A stretch of DNA of 64,000 nucleotides from Rhodobacterales bacterium HKCCE2091 (GTDB lineage Bacteria; Pseudomonadota; Alphaproteobacteria; Rhodobacterales; Rhodobacteraceae): contig WVSL01000011.1 of the NCBI GenBank assembly GCA_015689685.1, positions 1 to 64,000 on the forward strand, given 5' to 3'. The notes beneath the pieces were generated by a model, which was not told the origin of the DNA, ran no database searches, and saw only the letters and a program-made list of their open reading frames with translations. A program made the position numbers and the translations under genes. Positions 35,071 to 45,030 of the stretch are shown here, in pieces (the stretch's first letter is position 1; every line of letters starts with the position of its first letter).

Positions 35071-35877
35071 TCAGGCCTGCGCCCAGACGTAGACAGCGGC
35101 GAACAGGAACAGCCAGACCACGTCGACGAAGTGCCAGTACCAGGCCGCCGCCTCGAACCCGACATGCTTGTCCTTGGTGAACTGCCCCGCCCGCACGCGC
35201 AGGTAGCAAACGAACAGGAAGATCGTCCCGATGATGACGTGGGCGCCGTGGAAGCCGGTGGCCATGAAGAAGGTGCCGAAGAAGCGGTCGCCGCCGAAGG
35301 TCCAGCCGTCATGGGTGAACAGGAGGAAGTATTCGTAGGCCTGCAGACCGGTGAACAGGACGCCGAGGAGGATGCCGATCAGAAGCCCGTTCTCCACGTC
35401 CTTGCGGTTGTCCTCGTGGACCAGCGCGTGGTGCGCCCAGGTCACGGCACAGCCGGACAGGAGCAGGATCACCGTGTTCAGAAGCGGCAGGTGCCAGACG
35501 TCGAGCTGGTGGAACTCGGGGATCTGGTAGGTCGACCCGGGATACTCGCTCATCGGGTAGATCTGGTGCTTGAAGAAGGCCCAGAACCAGGCGACGAAGA
35601 ACATCACCTCGGACATGATGAACATGATGAAGCCGTACTTCAGGCCGATCCGCACCACCGGGGTGTGGTCGCCCGAGCGGCTTTCGCTGATCACGTCAGA
35701 CCACCAGCCGACCATCGTGAAGATGACGGCGGTGAAGCCGATCAGGAACAGCCACGGCCCGTTGCCGTGCATCCAGAGAACGGCGCCGGTGAGCATGGCG
35801 AAGGCGCCGACGGCCCCGACCAGCGGATAGATCGAGGGCGGCAGGATGTGGTAGTCGTGATGCTTCGCATGGGCCAT
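35071..35877 (-). CDS. ctaE: Cytochrome c oxidase subunit III
   Basis: Seven-helix core subunit of aa3-type cytochrome c oxidase, 268 residues. It opens [18 protein letters not shown] and contains [20 protein letters not shown] in helix 3, [13 protein letters not shown] in helix 6 and [17 protein letters not shown] in helix 7, all diagnostic. The Glu in SEVMFF and lipid-binding residues are present. The ATG at 35877 has AAGGA upstream. The gene follows ctaG in the oxidase cluster. Confidence 0.96.
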   Translation of the reverse strand: MAHAKHHDYHILPPSIYPLVGAVGAFAMLTGAVLWMHGNGPWLFLIGFTAVIFTMVGWWSDVISESRSGDHTPVVRIGLKYGFIMFIMSEVMFFVAWFWAFFKHQIYPMSEYPGSTYQIPEFHQLDVWHLPLLNTVILLLSGCAVTWAHHALVHEDNRKDVENGLLIGILLGVLFTGLQAYEYFLLFTHDGWTFGGDRFFGTFFMATGFHGAHVIIGTIFLFVCYLRVRAGQFTKDKHVGFEAAAWYWHFVDVVWLFLFAAVYVWAQA

Positions 35878-35899
35878 TGGCACGGTCCTTCTCGATGGC

Positions 35900-36496
35900 T
35901 CAGTCGTCTGTTCGGGCGTCGGTCGGGGCGGTCGCGGCGTCGAGCGACGCCAGGTCGAACCCGTCGGGCAGGTCGATCTCGTAGAACGTGTAGCTGAGGG
36001 TAATCTCCCTCGTCTCGCCGGCCTCGGGGTCGTCGACCAGTTCGGGGTCGACGAAGAAGCTGACGGGCATCTGAACCCGCTCGCCGGGCATCAGCACCTG
36101 CTCGGTGAAGCAGAAGCACTCGATCTTCGAGAAGTAGTAGCCGGCATCGTAGGGCGTGACGTTGTAGGACGCCTGCCCCGCCACCGGGCGGTCGGTCGGG
36201 TTGTAGGCCTCGTAGAAGGCCAGGCCGGTTTCGCCGAGCCGGATCTCCATCGACCGTTCGACCGGACGGAACTCCCACGGCATCCCCGCGGCGATGTTGG
36301 CGTCGAAGCGCACGGTCACGGTGCGGTCGAGGATCACGTCGCTGCCGGACTCGGCCACGTTGGTCGTGCCGCCGAAGCCGGTGACGCGGCAGAACAGCGA
36401 ATAGAGCGGAACGGCGGCCGCGGTCAGGCCGATCATCACGGCGATGACGGCCAGCAGGCGAACGGCGGTGCGGCGGTTGGCGTCGGGCGCGGTCAT
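35900..36496 (-). CDS. ctaG: Cytochrome c oxidase assembly protein CtaG (Cox11)
   Basis: Copper chaperone delivering Cu to the CuB site of subunit I, 198 residues. It has one N-terminal membrane helix and a periplasmic beta domain. The copper ligands are visible as the CFCF motif in IECFCFTEQ and the Cys in [10 protein letters not shown]. The final 25 residues are Asp/Thr-rich. It overlaps the upstream small gene by ATGA. Confidence 0.95.
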   Translation of the reverse strand: MTAPDANRRTAVRLLAVIAVMIGLTAAAVPLYSLFCRVTGFGGTTNVAESGSDVILDRTVTVRFDANIAAGMPWEFRPVERSMEIRLGETGLAFYEAYNPTDRPVAGQASYNVTPYDAGYYFSKIECFCFTEQVLMPGERVQMPVSFFVDPELVDDPEAGETREITLSYTFYEIDLPDGFDLASLDAATAPTDARTDD

Positions 36497-36684
36497 TGTC
36501 CCTCCTCCCCGACCGTGACGGACGGGCGGACGGAGTGGTCGAAGGCTTCCATCTCCGATCCCTGCCGGATCTTCGCGACGGTCAGCCCGAACACGATCAC
36601 GCAGAACGCGACCAGGCTGAGCGCGACACCGACGTTCCGGCCGAAGCGGCGGCGGTGCAGTTCGTGGGTTTCGGTCAGCGGCAT
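36493..36684 (-). CDS. Small membrane protein of the cytochrome oxidase cluster (CoxF-like)
   Basis: A 63-residue protein with a basic N terminus (HELHRRRFGRNVGVAL) and one membrane helix (about 18-38, LSLVAFCVIVFGLTVAKI). Short proteins of this type stand between ctaB and ctaG in many alphaproteobacteria. A role in oxidase assembly is inferred from position. Its start lies one base after the ctaB stop and its stop overlaps ctaG. Confidence 0.8.
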   Translation of the reverse strand: MPLTETHELHRRRFGRNVGVALSLVAFCVIVFGLTVAKIRQGSEMEAFDHSVRPSVTVGEEGQ

Positions 36685-36685
36685 G

Positions 36686-37636
36686 TCATGCCCCCCCGCC
36701 GAGCCTGAGCGCGGCCTCGGCCAGCAGCGCGGCGAAATGCAGGAACAGGTAGACGAGCGACAGCCTGAACACACGCCGCTCGACCGCATAGTCGTCACGG
36801 CCCGCCGCGTCCTCGTCGCGCCGCCAGATCGCCCAGGCGCCGGACAGGAACAGGAGGTTCAGGACGATCGCGGCGGCGAGGTAGACCGGCCCGCCGATCG
36901 GCGTGAGGCCGAGCCCGATCGACACCGGCACCAGCAGCAGCGTGTAGATCAGGACCTGCCGGCGGGTTTCGCGCCGTCCGTGCGTCACGGTCAGCATCGG
37001 CACCTTCGCCTCGTGGTAGTCGGACTTCATGAACAGCGCGAGCGCCCAGAAGTGCGGCGGCGTCCACATGAAGATCAGCGCGAACATCAGCACCGCTTCC
37101 AGCGAGACCGACCCGGTCGCGGCGGCCCACCCGATCATCGGGGGAAACGCGCCCGCGGCCCCGCCGATGACGATGTTCTGCGGCGTCCGCCGCTTCAGCC
37201 ACATCGTGTAGACGACCGCGTAGAAGAAGATCGTGAAGGCCAGCAGCCCCGCCGCGACCCAGTTCGCCGCCAGCCCGAGCATGACCACCGACAGCGCCGA
37301 CAGGCCGAGCCCGACGCCGAGCGCCTCCTCCGGGGCGACCCGCCCGGCGGGAACGGGACGGCCGCGGGTGCGGCGCATCACCGCGTCGATGTCGGCGTCG
37401 TACCACATGTTCAGCGCACCGGAGGCGCCGCCGCCGAGGGCGATGAACAGGATCGAGGTGAAGCCGATGAACGGATCGACCGGCACCGGCGCGACCAGCA
37501 GGCCGACCAGCGCCGTGAAGACCACGAGCGACATGACGCGCGGCTTCAGAAGCAGCACGTAGTCGCCGAAGCGCGCCTCCGGCTCGGGGGCCAGCGGCGC
37601 GGCAGCGGTCTGGGTATGGCCGGTCAGGTCGCTCAA
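36686..37636 (-). CDS. ctaB: Protoheme IX farnesyltransferase (heme O synthase)
   Basis: UbiA-family membrane prenyltransferase of 316 residues that attaches farnesyl to heme B. Nine hydrophobic segments are present. The first Asp-rich site is [21 protein letters not shown] in outline, with a conserved Arg/Lys loop KRRTPQN, and [14 protein letters not shown] matches the second polar loop. Translation begins at a TTG at 37636: the sequence GGAG overlapping the ctaC stop gives a seven-base spacing and no ATG is nearby. Confidence 0.95.
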   Translation of the reverse strand: MSDLTGHTQTAAAPLAPEPEARFGDYVLLLKPRVMSLVVFTALVGLLVAPVPVDPFIGFTSILFIALGGGASGALNMWYDADIDAVMRRTRGRPVPAGRVAPEEALGVGLGLSALSVVMLGLAANWVAAGLLAFTIFFYAVVYTMWLKRRTPQNIVIGGAAGAFPPMIGWAAATGSVSLEAVLMFALIFMWTPPHFWALALFMKSDYHEAKVPMLTVTHGRRETRRQVLIYTLLLVPVSIGLGLTPIGGPVYLAAAIVLNLLFLSGAWAIWRRDEDAAGRDDYAVERRVFRLSLVYLFLHFAALLAEAALRLGGGA

Positions 37637-37640
37637 GGGA

Positions 37641-38528
37641 TCACTCCGCCGAGGCGACCTGCGTGAACTCGGGCGCGGTCACGCCGAGCGACGCGAATTC
37701 CTGCGCCTCGCCGGCAAGCCAGGCCTCGTATTCCTCGGGCGTCACCGCGAAGACGGTGATCGGCATGAAGGCGTGGTTCACGCCGCACAGTTCCGAGCAC
37801 TGGCCGAAGTAGATGCCTTCCTGGCCCGGATCGACCTCGAACCAGAGCTGCGCGAGCCGGCCTGGAACGCCGTCCTGCTTCACGCCAAAGGCCGGGATGG
37901 TCCAGGAATGAATCACGTCGACCGCGGTCACCTGCACGACGATGGTCTGCCCTGTCGGGATCACCATCGCGGTGTTGGTGGCCAGCAGGTACTCGTCCGG
38001 GCCGTAGCCGTAATCGGCCAGTTCTTCCTCGGCCAGCATGAAGCTTTCGAAGGACAGGCCCTCGTCGGGGTACTCGTAGCCCCAGTACCACTGGTAGCCG
38101 GTCGCCTTGATGAGAACGTCGGCCTCGGGGATGGTCTGCTGGCGGAACAGGACCGGCAGCGAGAACGCGCCGACCACGAACAGGATCAGCAGCGGAACGA
38201 GCGTCCACGTCACCTCGATCTTCGTGTTGTGGGTGAAGGTCGCGGGCGTCGGGTTGGCGCGCGCGTTGTGCTTCATCATCGAGTAGATCAGCAGCGCCAC
38301 GACGAACAGTACGATGGCGGAGATGATCACGAGGAGGAACCAGTCGAGCGCGTGGATGTCCCGCGCGACGCCGGTCACCGCCTCCTGGAAATTGATGCCG
38401 CCGGAATGCGGGCGGCCGATGATCTCGAGGTTCTCGCCGACGCTCTGGGCCTGCGCCTGAGCCTGTGCTGCAAGCCCGCTTGCACCGACACCGGCCAGAA
38501 GGCCGCAAAGCTTGGTCCGAAACTGCAT
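37641..38528 (-). CDS. ctaC: Cytochrome c oxidase subunit II
   Basis: Core subunit carrying the CuA centre that accepts electrons from cytochrome c, 295 residues. A signal peptide of about 27 residues ends in AQAQ. Two membrane helices follow (about 60-85 and 105-130), then the periplasmic cupredoxin domain with the aromatic patch [10 protein letters not shown] and the CuA ligands [12 protein letters not shown]. It is the first gene of the cluster. Subunit I is not in the window and must be encoded elsewhere. Confidence 0.96.
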   Translation of the reverse strand: MQFRTKLCGLLAGVGASGLAAQAQAQAQSVGENLEIIGRPHSGGINFQEAVTGVARDIHALDWFLLVIISAIVLFVVALLIYSMMKHNARANPTPATFTHNTKIEVTWTLVPLLILFVVGAFSLPVLFRQQTIPEADVLIKATGYQWYWGYEYPDEGLSFESFMLAEEELADYGYGPDEYLLATNTAMVIPTGQTIVVQVTAVDVIHSWTIPAFGVKQDGVPGRLAQLWFEVDPGQEGIYFGQCSELCGVNHAFMPITVFAVTPEEYEAWLAGEAQEFASLGVTAPEFTQVASAE

Positions 38529-38618
38529 GGATCTGTCCTACCTTCCCGGGGGCGCCGCGCGCGACCGCGCGCCCGTTGCGTTCTGTCCTCGCTCAACCAT
38601 ATAGACGACGAGCGCGCA

Positions 38619-38639
38619 AGACATTGCTGTAAAATGTCT
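38619..38639. promoter_or_regulatory. Palindrome in the ctaC-tldD divergent region
   Basis: Perfect inverted repeat AGACATT-N7-AATGTCT, 91 bases upstream of the ctaC start and 48 upstream of tldD. It is AT-rich compared with its surroundings. It may be an operator, but no regulator of this class is encoded nearby and the binding protein is unknown. Confidence 0.4.
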
Positions 38640-38687
38640 CACCCGCCGGAGAGGCCCCCCGGGCCCACATGGCGCGAGGAGGATCCC

Positions 38688-40112
38688 ATGACCGACCAGA
38701 CCCCGTTCCGCCCCTTCGACACCCTTCTCGACGAGGCCGCGGCGCTGTCCGTCCTGCGCCACGCGACCGATGGCGCGGAGGATGGCGAGCTGTTCCTGGA
38801 ACGCCGCCGGTCCGAGGTTCTGGTGTTCGATGACGGCCGGGTGAAGACGGCGAGTTACAATGCCGCAGAGGGCTTCGGGCTGAGGGCGGTCAAGGGCACC
38901 GTCGCGGGGTATGCCCATTCCACCGAGATCTCCGAAACCGCGCTGAAACGCGCCGCCGAAACCGCCCGGCTCGCCGTCGGCGACGGCGGCGGCACGATGG
39001 CCGATGCCCCGCGCGGCACCAATGCCCGGCTCTATACCGATGCCGACCCGGTGTCGGGCGTCGAGTTCGGCGTGAAGATCGAGACGCTGGCCGAGATCGA
39101 CGCCTTTCTCCGCGCCGAGGATGCGCGCGTCGTCCAGGTCACGGCCTCCATCGCCGCCAGCCTGCAGGAGGTCGAGATCCTCCGCCCCGAAGGCGCCCGC
39201 ACCGCCGATATCCGTCCGATGACCCGGATCAACGTCTCGGTCATCGTCGAGGAGAACGGCCGCCGCGAAAGCGGATCGGCGGGTGGCGGCGGGCGCGTGG
39301 TCCTGACCGGGCTGATCGACCGCGGCCACTGGGAAAGCGTCGCGCGGGAAGCGCTGAGGATCGCGGTCGTCAACCTTTCCGCCGAACCGGCGCCCGCGGG
39401 TGTCATGGACGTGGCGCTCGGCCCCGGATGGCCGGGCATCCTCCTGCACGAGGCCGTGGGCCACGGGCTGGAAGGCGATTTCAACCGCAAGAAGAGCTCC
39501 GCCTTCGCCGGCCTGATGGGCCAGCGGGTCGCCGCACCGGGCGTGACAGTGCTGGACGACGGCACCATCCCGGACCGCCGCGGATCCCTGACCGTGGACG
39601 ACGAGGGCACGCCATCCGGAAAGAACGTCCTGATCGAGGACGGTATCCTCGTCGGATACATGCAGGACCGCCAGAACGCCCGCCTGATGGGGGTCGAGCC
39701 GACCGGCAACGGCCGCCGCGAGAGCTTCGCCCACGCGCCGATGCCGCGGATGACGAACACCTACATGCTCGGCGGCGACGCCGATCCGGCGGACATCGTG
39801 GCCGAGGTGAAGAACGGCATCTATGCCCCCGGCTTCGGCGGCGGGCAGGTCGACATCACCTCCGGCAAGTTCGTGTTCAGCTGCACCGAGGCCTACCGGG
39901 TGAAGGACGGCAGGATCGGCGCACCGGTCAAGGGCGCGACGCTGATCGGCGACGGGGCCACGGCGCTCCAGCAGATCCGCGCCATCGGCAACGACATGGC
40001 GCTCGATCCCGGCATGGGGAACTGCGGCAAGGCCGGGCAGTGGGTGCCGGTCGGCGTGGGCCAGCCGACGCTCCTGATCGGGGGGCTGACCGTGGGCGGC
40101 TCGGCCGCGTGA
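38688..40112 (+). CDS. tldD: Metalloprotease TldD
   Basis: TldD of the TldD/TldE (PmbA) protease pair, which trims peptides, including microcin precursors, and acts on antitoxins in some bacteria. It has 474 residues. The zinc motif is HEAVGHGLEGD (HExxxH), followed by NRKKSSAFAG and a C-terminal RIGAPVKGATLIGDG, all typical. The ATG at 38688 has GAGGAG seven bases upstream. PmbA is not in the window. tldD divergent from ctaC is a familiar arrangement in this family. Confidence 0.95.
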   Translation: MTDQTPFRPFDTLLDEAAALSVLRHATDGAEDGELFLERRRSEVLVFDDGRVKTASYNAAEGFGLRAVKGTVAGYAHSTEISETALKRAAETARLAVGDGGGTMADAPRGTNARLYTDADPVSGVEFGVKIETLAEIDAFLRAEDARVVQVTASIAASLQEVEILRPEGARTADIRPMTRINVSVIVEENGRRESGSAGGGGRVVLTGLIDRGHWESVAREALRIAVVNLSAEPAPAGVMDVALGPGWPGILLHEAVGHGLEGDFNRKKSSAFAGLMGQRVAAPGVTVLDDGTIPDRRGSLTVDDEGTPSGKNVLIEDGILVGYMQDRQNARLMGVEPTGNGRRESFAHAPMPRMTNTYMLGGDADPADIVAEVKNGIYAPGFGGGQVDITSGKFVFSCTEAYRVKDGRIGAPVKGATLIGDGATALQQIRAIGNDMALDPGMGNCGKAGQWVPVGVGQPTLLIGGLTVGGSAA

Positions 40113-40128
40113 GACGCGGCGCGGTCGG

Positions 40129-40614
40129 ATGACCGACTGGCCGATCCGCGAACCGGCACCCGGAGAGACGGCGGCGCTCGCCCGCCTCTGGCACGACGCC
40201 TGGCACGACGGCCACGCGGCGGTCGTGCCACCCGCCCTGACCGCGATCCGGACGCTTGAGGATTTTTCCGAACGCCTGCCGCAGTTGCTCCCCGGCCTGC
40301 GAACCGCGGGACCGGAGGGCGACCCGTTCGGCCTTTGCGTGGTCCGGCAGGACGAGATATACCAGCTTTTCGTCGCGCGCGCCGCGCGGGGCAGCGGCCT
40401 GGGGGCGCGGCTCCTCGCCGATGGGGAAGCGCACATCGCGGCTTCGGGCCACGTCACCGCGCACCTCGACGTCGCCCCCGGCAATGCCCGCGCCGAGGCA
40501 TTCTACGCCCGCCACGGCTGGTCGCCCGACGGCCTCGTCGTCGAGCAGATCGCCACGACGCAAGGTCCTTTCGCCCTCGAAGTCCTACGCCTGACCAAAC
40601 GCGTTCGGGACTGA
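40129..40614 (+). CDS. GNAT family N-acetyltransferase
   Basis: Protein of 161 residues with the GNAT acetyl-CoA loop VARAARGSGLGARLL (about 85-99) and the closing NARAEAFYARHGW. The substrate is unknown. It follows tldD by 16 bases and is probably co-transcribed with it. About 200 bases without a gene separate it from dprA. Confidence 0.88.
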   Translation: MTDWPIREPAPGETAALARLWHDAWHDGHAAVVPPALTAIRTLEDFSERLPQLLPGLRTAGPEGDPFGLCVVRQDEIYQLFVARAARGSGLGARLLADGEAHIAASGHVTAHLDVAPGNARAEAFYARHGWSPDGLVVEQIATTQGPFALEVLRLTKRVRD

Positions 40615-40816
40615 CCGGTCACGGGTCGGCTGGCGGGTGACGCGCGACGGGAAGAACGGGCGAACTCTAGGAGACGAAGGCCGTGACACGCGCCAGCTTG
40701 CCCCGACAAACCCGCCAACCTCCGCCTACCGCGAACGGCACGAGGCTCAAGCCCGTGACAGGGCACCCCCGGTTCCGGTAAGCCGCCGTTAACCATTCCT
40801 CCCCTAGCGTCGCCGG

Positions 40817-41968
40817 ATGGACGCAGACCTCGCCACGGGTTTCTCTGAGGCCCCTCTCGGATACGCTCCGCCGCCCTCAACGGCGGGACAGGACCGGCTC
40901 GACCGGCTGCGGCTGATCCGGTCCCGCCGCGTCGGCCCCGCGACCTTCCGCCGCCTGATGGCCGAACACGGAACCGCGGGCGCGGCGCTCGCCGCCCTGC
41001 CGGATGTCGCCCGCGCCGCGGGGACCGAGGACTACGCCCCCTGCCCCGAGGGTGTCGCGCGGGCGGAGATGAAGACCGCGAAGGCCGCCGGCGCGCAGAT
41101 GCTCTGCCTCGGCGACCCGGACTATCCCGCGCTGCTGGCCGAAACCGAAAGCGCGCCGCCGGTGCTGTGGGCGATCGGCGACGTCGCGCTCCTGTCCCGG
41201 CCCACGGTCTCGCTCGTCGGCACCCGGAACGCGTCGTCGCTCGGCGCGCGGATGGCCTCGCGGCTCGCCGCCGACCTCGGCAAGGAAGGCTTCGTTGTCG
41301 TCTCGGGACTCGCCCGCGGCATCGACGGGCTGGCGCACAAGGCCGCGCTCGCGACCGGGACGATCTCGGTCGAGGCCGGGGGGCTCGACCTGCCCTACCC
41401 GACGGAGAACGCGGGCCTCGCCGCGGACATCGCCCGATCCGGCCTGAGGATATCCGAACAACCCTTCGGCCTCGCGCCGCAGGCCCGCCACTTCCCGCTC
41501 CGCAACCGCATCGTCGCGGGCCTGTCTCGGGGCCTCGTGGTGATCGAAGCCGCGGCACGGTCGGGGTCGCTCATCACCGCCCGCGCCGCGCTCGATCTCG
41601 GCCGCGAGGTCATGGCGGTGCCGGGCCACCCGATGGATGCCCGCGCCTCGGGCTGCAACATGCTGATCCGCGACGGCGCGGTGCTGGTCCGCAACGCAGA
41701 CGACGTGATCGAGGCGCTCGGGCCGCCCGCGGAGATCGCGCAGGCCGACCTGCCCCTCGACCCGCCCGACGCCGTGCCCCCCGCCGCGGTCGCAGGCGAC
41801 CTGACGGACCTGATCCTAGACCGCCTCGGCCCCTCACCCACGCCCGAAGACCAGCTGATCCGAGACCTCGCCGCCCCGGCCTCCCGCGTGGCCGAGGCGC
41901 TCGCCGCGCTGGAACTGTCCGGCGCGGTCGAGCGGCGCCCCGGCGGGATGCTCGCCCGCGCCGTCTGA
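40817..41968 (+). CDS. dprA: DNA processing protein DprA
   Basis: Recombination mediator that binds incoming single-stranded DNA and loads RecA during transformation or gene-transfer-agent uptake, 383 residues. It has an N-terminal helical (SAM-like) region, then the Rossmann core (about 105-310) with VGTRNASSLG, SGLARGIDGLAHKAAL and VEAGGLDLPYPTEN, and a C-terminal winged-helix (DML1-like) domain from about 325. The ATG at 40817 has no strong ribosome site. TTAACCAT at 40789-40796, 21 bases upstream of the start, resembles a CtrA half-site. Confidence 0.93.
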   Translation: MDADLATGFSEAPLGYAPPPSTAGQDRLDRLRLIRSRRVGPATFRRLMAEHGTAGAALAALPDVARAAGTEDYAPCPEGVARAEMKTAKAAGAQMLCLGDPDYPALLAETESAPPVLWAIGDVALLSRPTVSLVGTRNASSLGARMASRLAADLGKEGFVVVSGLARGIDGLAHKAALATGTISVEAGGLDLPYPTENAGLAADIARSGLRISEQPFGLAPQARHFPLRNRIVAGLSRGLVVIEAAARSGSLITARAALDLGREVMAVPGHPMDARASGCNMLIRDGAVLVRNADDVIEALGPPAEIAQADLPLDPPDAVPPAAVAGDLTDLILDRLGPSPTPEDQLIRDLAAPASRVAEALAALELSGAVERRPGGMLARAV

Positions 41969-42245
41969 TCCCGATCCGGGGCCGCACGATCCGCCGTCGC
42001 GATGGCCACGGGACGCTCCGCGCCGCGATGCGACCGACCGCGCCGCCCCCGCGTCGAGGCTCCGTAACTGGCTTGGACCGGGTCCCGCGCCGGACCGGCG
42101 CGATCGCCAGGAGAGGGCTTCCGGGCCGGAGGCCCGGGGGCGCGAGCCGGGCGATTCAACGCCGACCAACGCCATTGACAATCCGGCGACGGCCCCCACA
42201 TGGTCCGCCGCCACGAGGCTCCCTGAACTCGCGCGAAGGATTTCC
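41969..42245 (+). promoter_or_regulatory. dprA-topA intergenic region with hairpin and possible promoter
   Basis: No gene is supported. A perfect hairpin CCGGGCC-GGA-GGCCCGG at 42121-42137 may end dprA transcription. A TTGACA at 42175-42180 with a poor -10 (ACATGG at 42198-42203, spacing 17) is the best candidate for a topA promoter. Confidence 0.35.
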
Positions 42246-44924
42246 ATGCCCGTCGTCGTCGTCGAATCTCCGGCCAAGGCCAAGACAATCAACAAGTATC
42301 TGGGCAAGGACTTCACCGTGCTGGCGTCTTACGGCCATGTCCGCGACCTGCCGCCCAAGGACGGCTCGGTCCTGCCGGACGAGGGATTCGAGATGCTGTG
42401 GGAGGTCGCCGCCGACAGCAAGAAGCACGTCAAGGCCATCGCGGACGCGCTCAAGGACGACCCCAAGCTGATCCTCGCCACCGACCCCGACCGCGAGGGC
42501 GAGGCGATCTCCTGGCACCTTCAGGAAGCCCTGACGAAACGGAAGGCGATCAAGAAGGATACCGAGGTCGCTCGGGTCGTGTTCAACGCGATCACGGAGA
42601 ACGCGGTCACGACCGCGATGAAGAACCCGCGCCAGGTCGACATGGAACTTGTAGAGGCCTACCTGGCCCGCCGCGCGCTCGACTACCTCGTCGGCTTCAC
42701 CCTGTCGCCGGTCCTGTGGCGCAAGCTGCCCGGTGCGAAATCGGCCGGCCGGGTGCAGTCGGTCTGCCTCAGGCTCATCGTCGAGCGCGAGATGGAGATA
42801 GAGGCGTTCCGGGCGCAGGAATACTGGTCGGTCCGGGCGCTTCTCCAGACCCCGCGCGGTCAGAGCTTCGAGGCGCGGCTGACGAGCCTTGCCGGCAAGA
42901 AGGTAGACCGGATGGACCTCGCGACCGCCTCGGCCGCGTCGATGGCCGTCCATGCCTCCGCCTCCCGCCCGCTCAGCGTGGCGTCGGTTGAGGCCAAGCC
43001 CGGCACCCGCAACCCGGCAGCGCCGTTCATGACCTCCACCCTCCAGCAGGAGGCATCCCGCAAGTTCGGCATGGGCGCGCAGGCGACGATGCGCGCGGCG
43101 CAGCGGCTCTACGAGGCCGGGCACATCACCTACATGCGGACCGACGGCATCGACATGGCGCCCGAGGCGGTCCACGCCGCCCGCGACGTGATCGCGGATC
43201 GCTACGGCAAGGACTACGTCCCCGGCAGCCCGCGGATGTACAAGAACAAGGCCAAGAACGCGCAGGAAGCCCACGAGTGCATCCGGCCGACGGACATGGC
43301 CGCCTCCCCCGACCGGCTGAAGCTGTCGGAGGACGACCAGAAGAAGCTCTACGACCTGATCTGGACCCGCACGATCGCGAGCCAGATGGAGGCCGCGCGG
43401 CTCGAACGGACGACGGTCGAGATCACCTCCGACGATGGCCAGGTCGGCCTGCGGGCCACCGGCCAGGTGATCCTGTTCGACGGCTTCCTCAAGGTCTACG
43501 AGGAAGGTCGGGACGACGTCGAGACGAACGACGACGACAAGCGCCTGCCGCAGATGGCCCAGGGCGACGCGGTCGCGCGGGTCAAGGACGGGCTCGCCGC
43601 CGAGTTCGGCAAGATCGCGTCCGAGGGCGACAGCGTGGTCGAGGCCGAGGTCCAGGGCGACATGCGACGCGCCGCGGGCGGGCTCCTGTCCGCCGACGGC
43701 GCCGTGCTCGGCCAGCGCCACTTCACCAACCCGCCGCCGCGATACACCGAGGCGACGCTGGTGAAGCGGATGGAGGAGCTCGGCATCGGCCGGCCCTCGA
43801 CCTACGCCTCCATCGTCACCACGATCCAGGATCGCGGCTACGTCCGGAAGGACAAGAACCGGCTCTTCCCCGAAGACAAGGGCCGGCTCGTGACCGCCTT
43901 CCTCGTCAACTACTTCCGCAAGTACGTCGGATACGAGTTCACCGCCGAGCTCGAGAACGAGCTCGACGAGGTCTCCGCCGGCGACCTCGACTACAAGGAC
44001 GTGCTGACACGCTTCTGGCGCGATTTCTCGGCCGCCGTGGACGAGACGTCGGAACTTCGCATCACCGACGTGCTGGAGAAGATCAACGAGGTGCTGGAGC
44101 CGCACCTGTTCCCGCCGAAGGAGGACGGGTCCGACCCCCGGCTTTGCCCGAATTGCGGTGCCGGTCGGCTGTCGCTCCGCACCGCGCGGTCCGGCGGCGC
44201 CTTCATCGGCTGCTCCAATTACCCCGAGTGCCGCTATACCCGCCCGCTCGCCCCGCCGGGCGACGATGACGGCGACGCGCAGCTCCTGGCCGAAGGCAAG
44301 CTCCTCGGCCACGACCCGGAGAGCGGCGAGCCCGTCACGCTCCGCACCGGGCGCTTCGGTCCCTACGTCCAGAAGGGCGAGCCGACCGAGGAAACGCCGA
44401 AGCCGCCCCGCGCCTCGGTTCCGAAAAGCTGGTCGGTGGAGACGCTGGACCTCGAGAAGGCGCTGACGCTGCTCGATCTTCCGCGGCTCGTCGGCATGCA
44501 CCCCGACGGCGGCGAGATCCGGTCGAACTTCGGCCGTTTCGGCCCGTTCATCATGCACCAGCTTCCCGACGAGGCGAAGCCGGTCTACGTCAACCTCAAG
44601 GACGAGGCCGAGATCTTCGAGATCGGCATGAACCGCGCGGTCGAGCTTCTCGCGGAAAAGCGCGCCAACCCGCGCGGGCGAGGCGGCGGCGCTGCGGCAA
44701 AACCGCTGAAGGAACTGGGCGAGCATCCCGAGCGCGGCGGCCCGGTGAACGTGATGCCCGGGCGTTACGGACCCTACGTGAAGTGGGAAAAGGTCAACGC
44801 CACGATCCCGAAGGACACCGACCCCGAGGCGGTGACGATGGACGTCGCCGTGCAGCTGATCGCCGAGCGTGAGGCGAAGGGCGGGAAGGGCAGCAAGGGC
44901 GGGCGCAAGCGCAAGTCCGGCTGA
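42246..44924 (+). CDS. topA: DNA topoisomerase I
   Basis: Type IA topoisomerase relaxing negative supercoils, 892 residues. The Toprim domain at the N terminus has VVVESPAKAKTINKYLG and the acidic DPDREGEAISWHL motif. The active-site Tyr is in ITYMRTDGIDM (about residue 300). GIGRPSTYASIV is conserved in the core. A C-terminal zinc ribbon (LCPNCGAGRL...GCSNYPECRYTRPL) is followed by two repeats of the RFGPYV type and a Lys/Gly-rich tail. The ATG has AAGGA six bases upstream. Confidence 0.97.
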   Translation: MPVVVVESPAKAKTINKYLGKDFTVLASYGHVRDLPPKDGSVLPDEGFEMLWEVAADSKKHVKAIADALKDDPKLILATDPDREGEAISWHLQEALTKRKAIKKDTEVARVVFNAITENAVTTAMKNPRQVDMELVEAYLARRALDYLVGFTLSPVLWRKLPGAKSAGRVQSVCLRLIVEREMEIEAFRAQEYWSVRALLQTPRGQSFEARLTSLAGKKVDRMDLATASAASMAVHASASRPLSVASVEAKPGTRNPAAPFMTSTLQQEASRKFGMGAQATMRAAQRLYEAGHITYMRTDGIDMAPEAVHAARDVIADRYGKDYVPGSPRMYKNKAKNAQEAHECIRPTDMAASPDRLKLSEDDQKKLYDLIWTRTIASQMEAARLERTTVEITSDDGQVGLRATGQVILFDGFLKVYEEGRDDVETNDDDKRLPQMAQGDAVARVKDGLAAEFGKIASEGDSVVEAEVQGDMRRAAGGLLSADGAVLGQRHFTNPPPRYTEATLVKRMEELGIGRPSTYASIVTTIQDRGYVRKDKNRLFPEDKGRLVTAFLVNYFRKYVGYEFTAELENELDEVSAGDLDYKDVLTRFWRDFSAAVDETSELRITDVLEKINEVLEPHLFPPKEDGSDPRLCPNCGAGRLSLRTARSGGAFIGCSNYPECRYTRPLAPPGDDDGDAQLLAEGKLLGHDPESGEPVTLRTGRFGPYVQKGEPTEETPKPPRASVPKSWSVETLDLEKALTLLDLPRLVGMHPDGGEIRSNFGRFGPFIMHQLPDEAKPVYVNLKDEAEIFEIGMNRAVELLAEKRANPRGRGGGAAAKPLKELGEHPERGGPVNVMPGRYGPYVKWEKVNATIPKDTDPEAVTMDVAVQLIAEREAKGGKGSKGGRKRKSG

Positions 44925-45000
44925 GCCGCGCGGCACGGCGCGGCCTGCCCTGCCTGCGGGCGGTGCCCGGCCGCCCCGAAGGCGGCGCACGCCGAGGTCC

Positions 45001-45017
45001 CCTCCCCCGCGGGGAGG
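45001..45017. terminator. Bidirectional hairpin between topA and tetR
   Basis: Perfect CCTCCCC/GGGGAGG stem with a three-base loop, placed between the topA stop (44924) and the stop of the convergent TetR gene (45031). No T-run, so termination is only likely, not certain. Confidence 0.45.
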
Positions 45018-45030
45018 TGACGAGGCGCGG

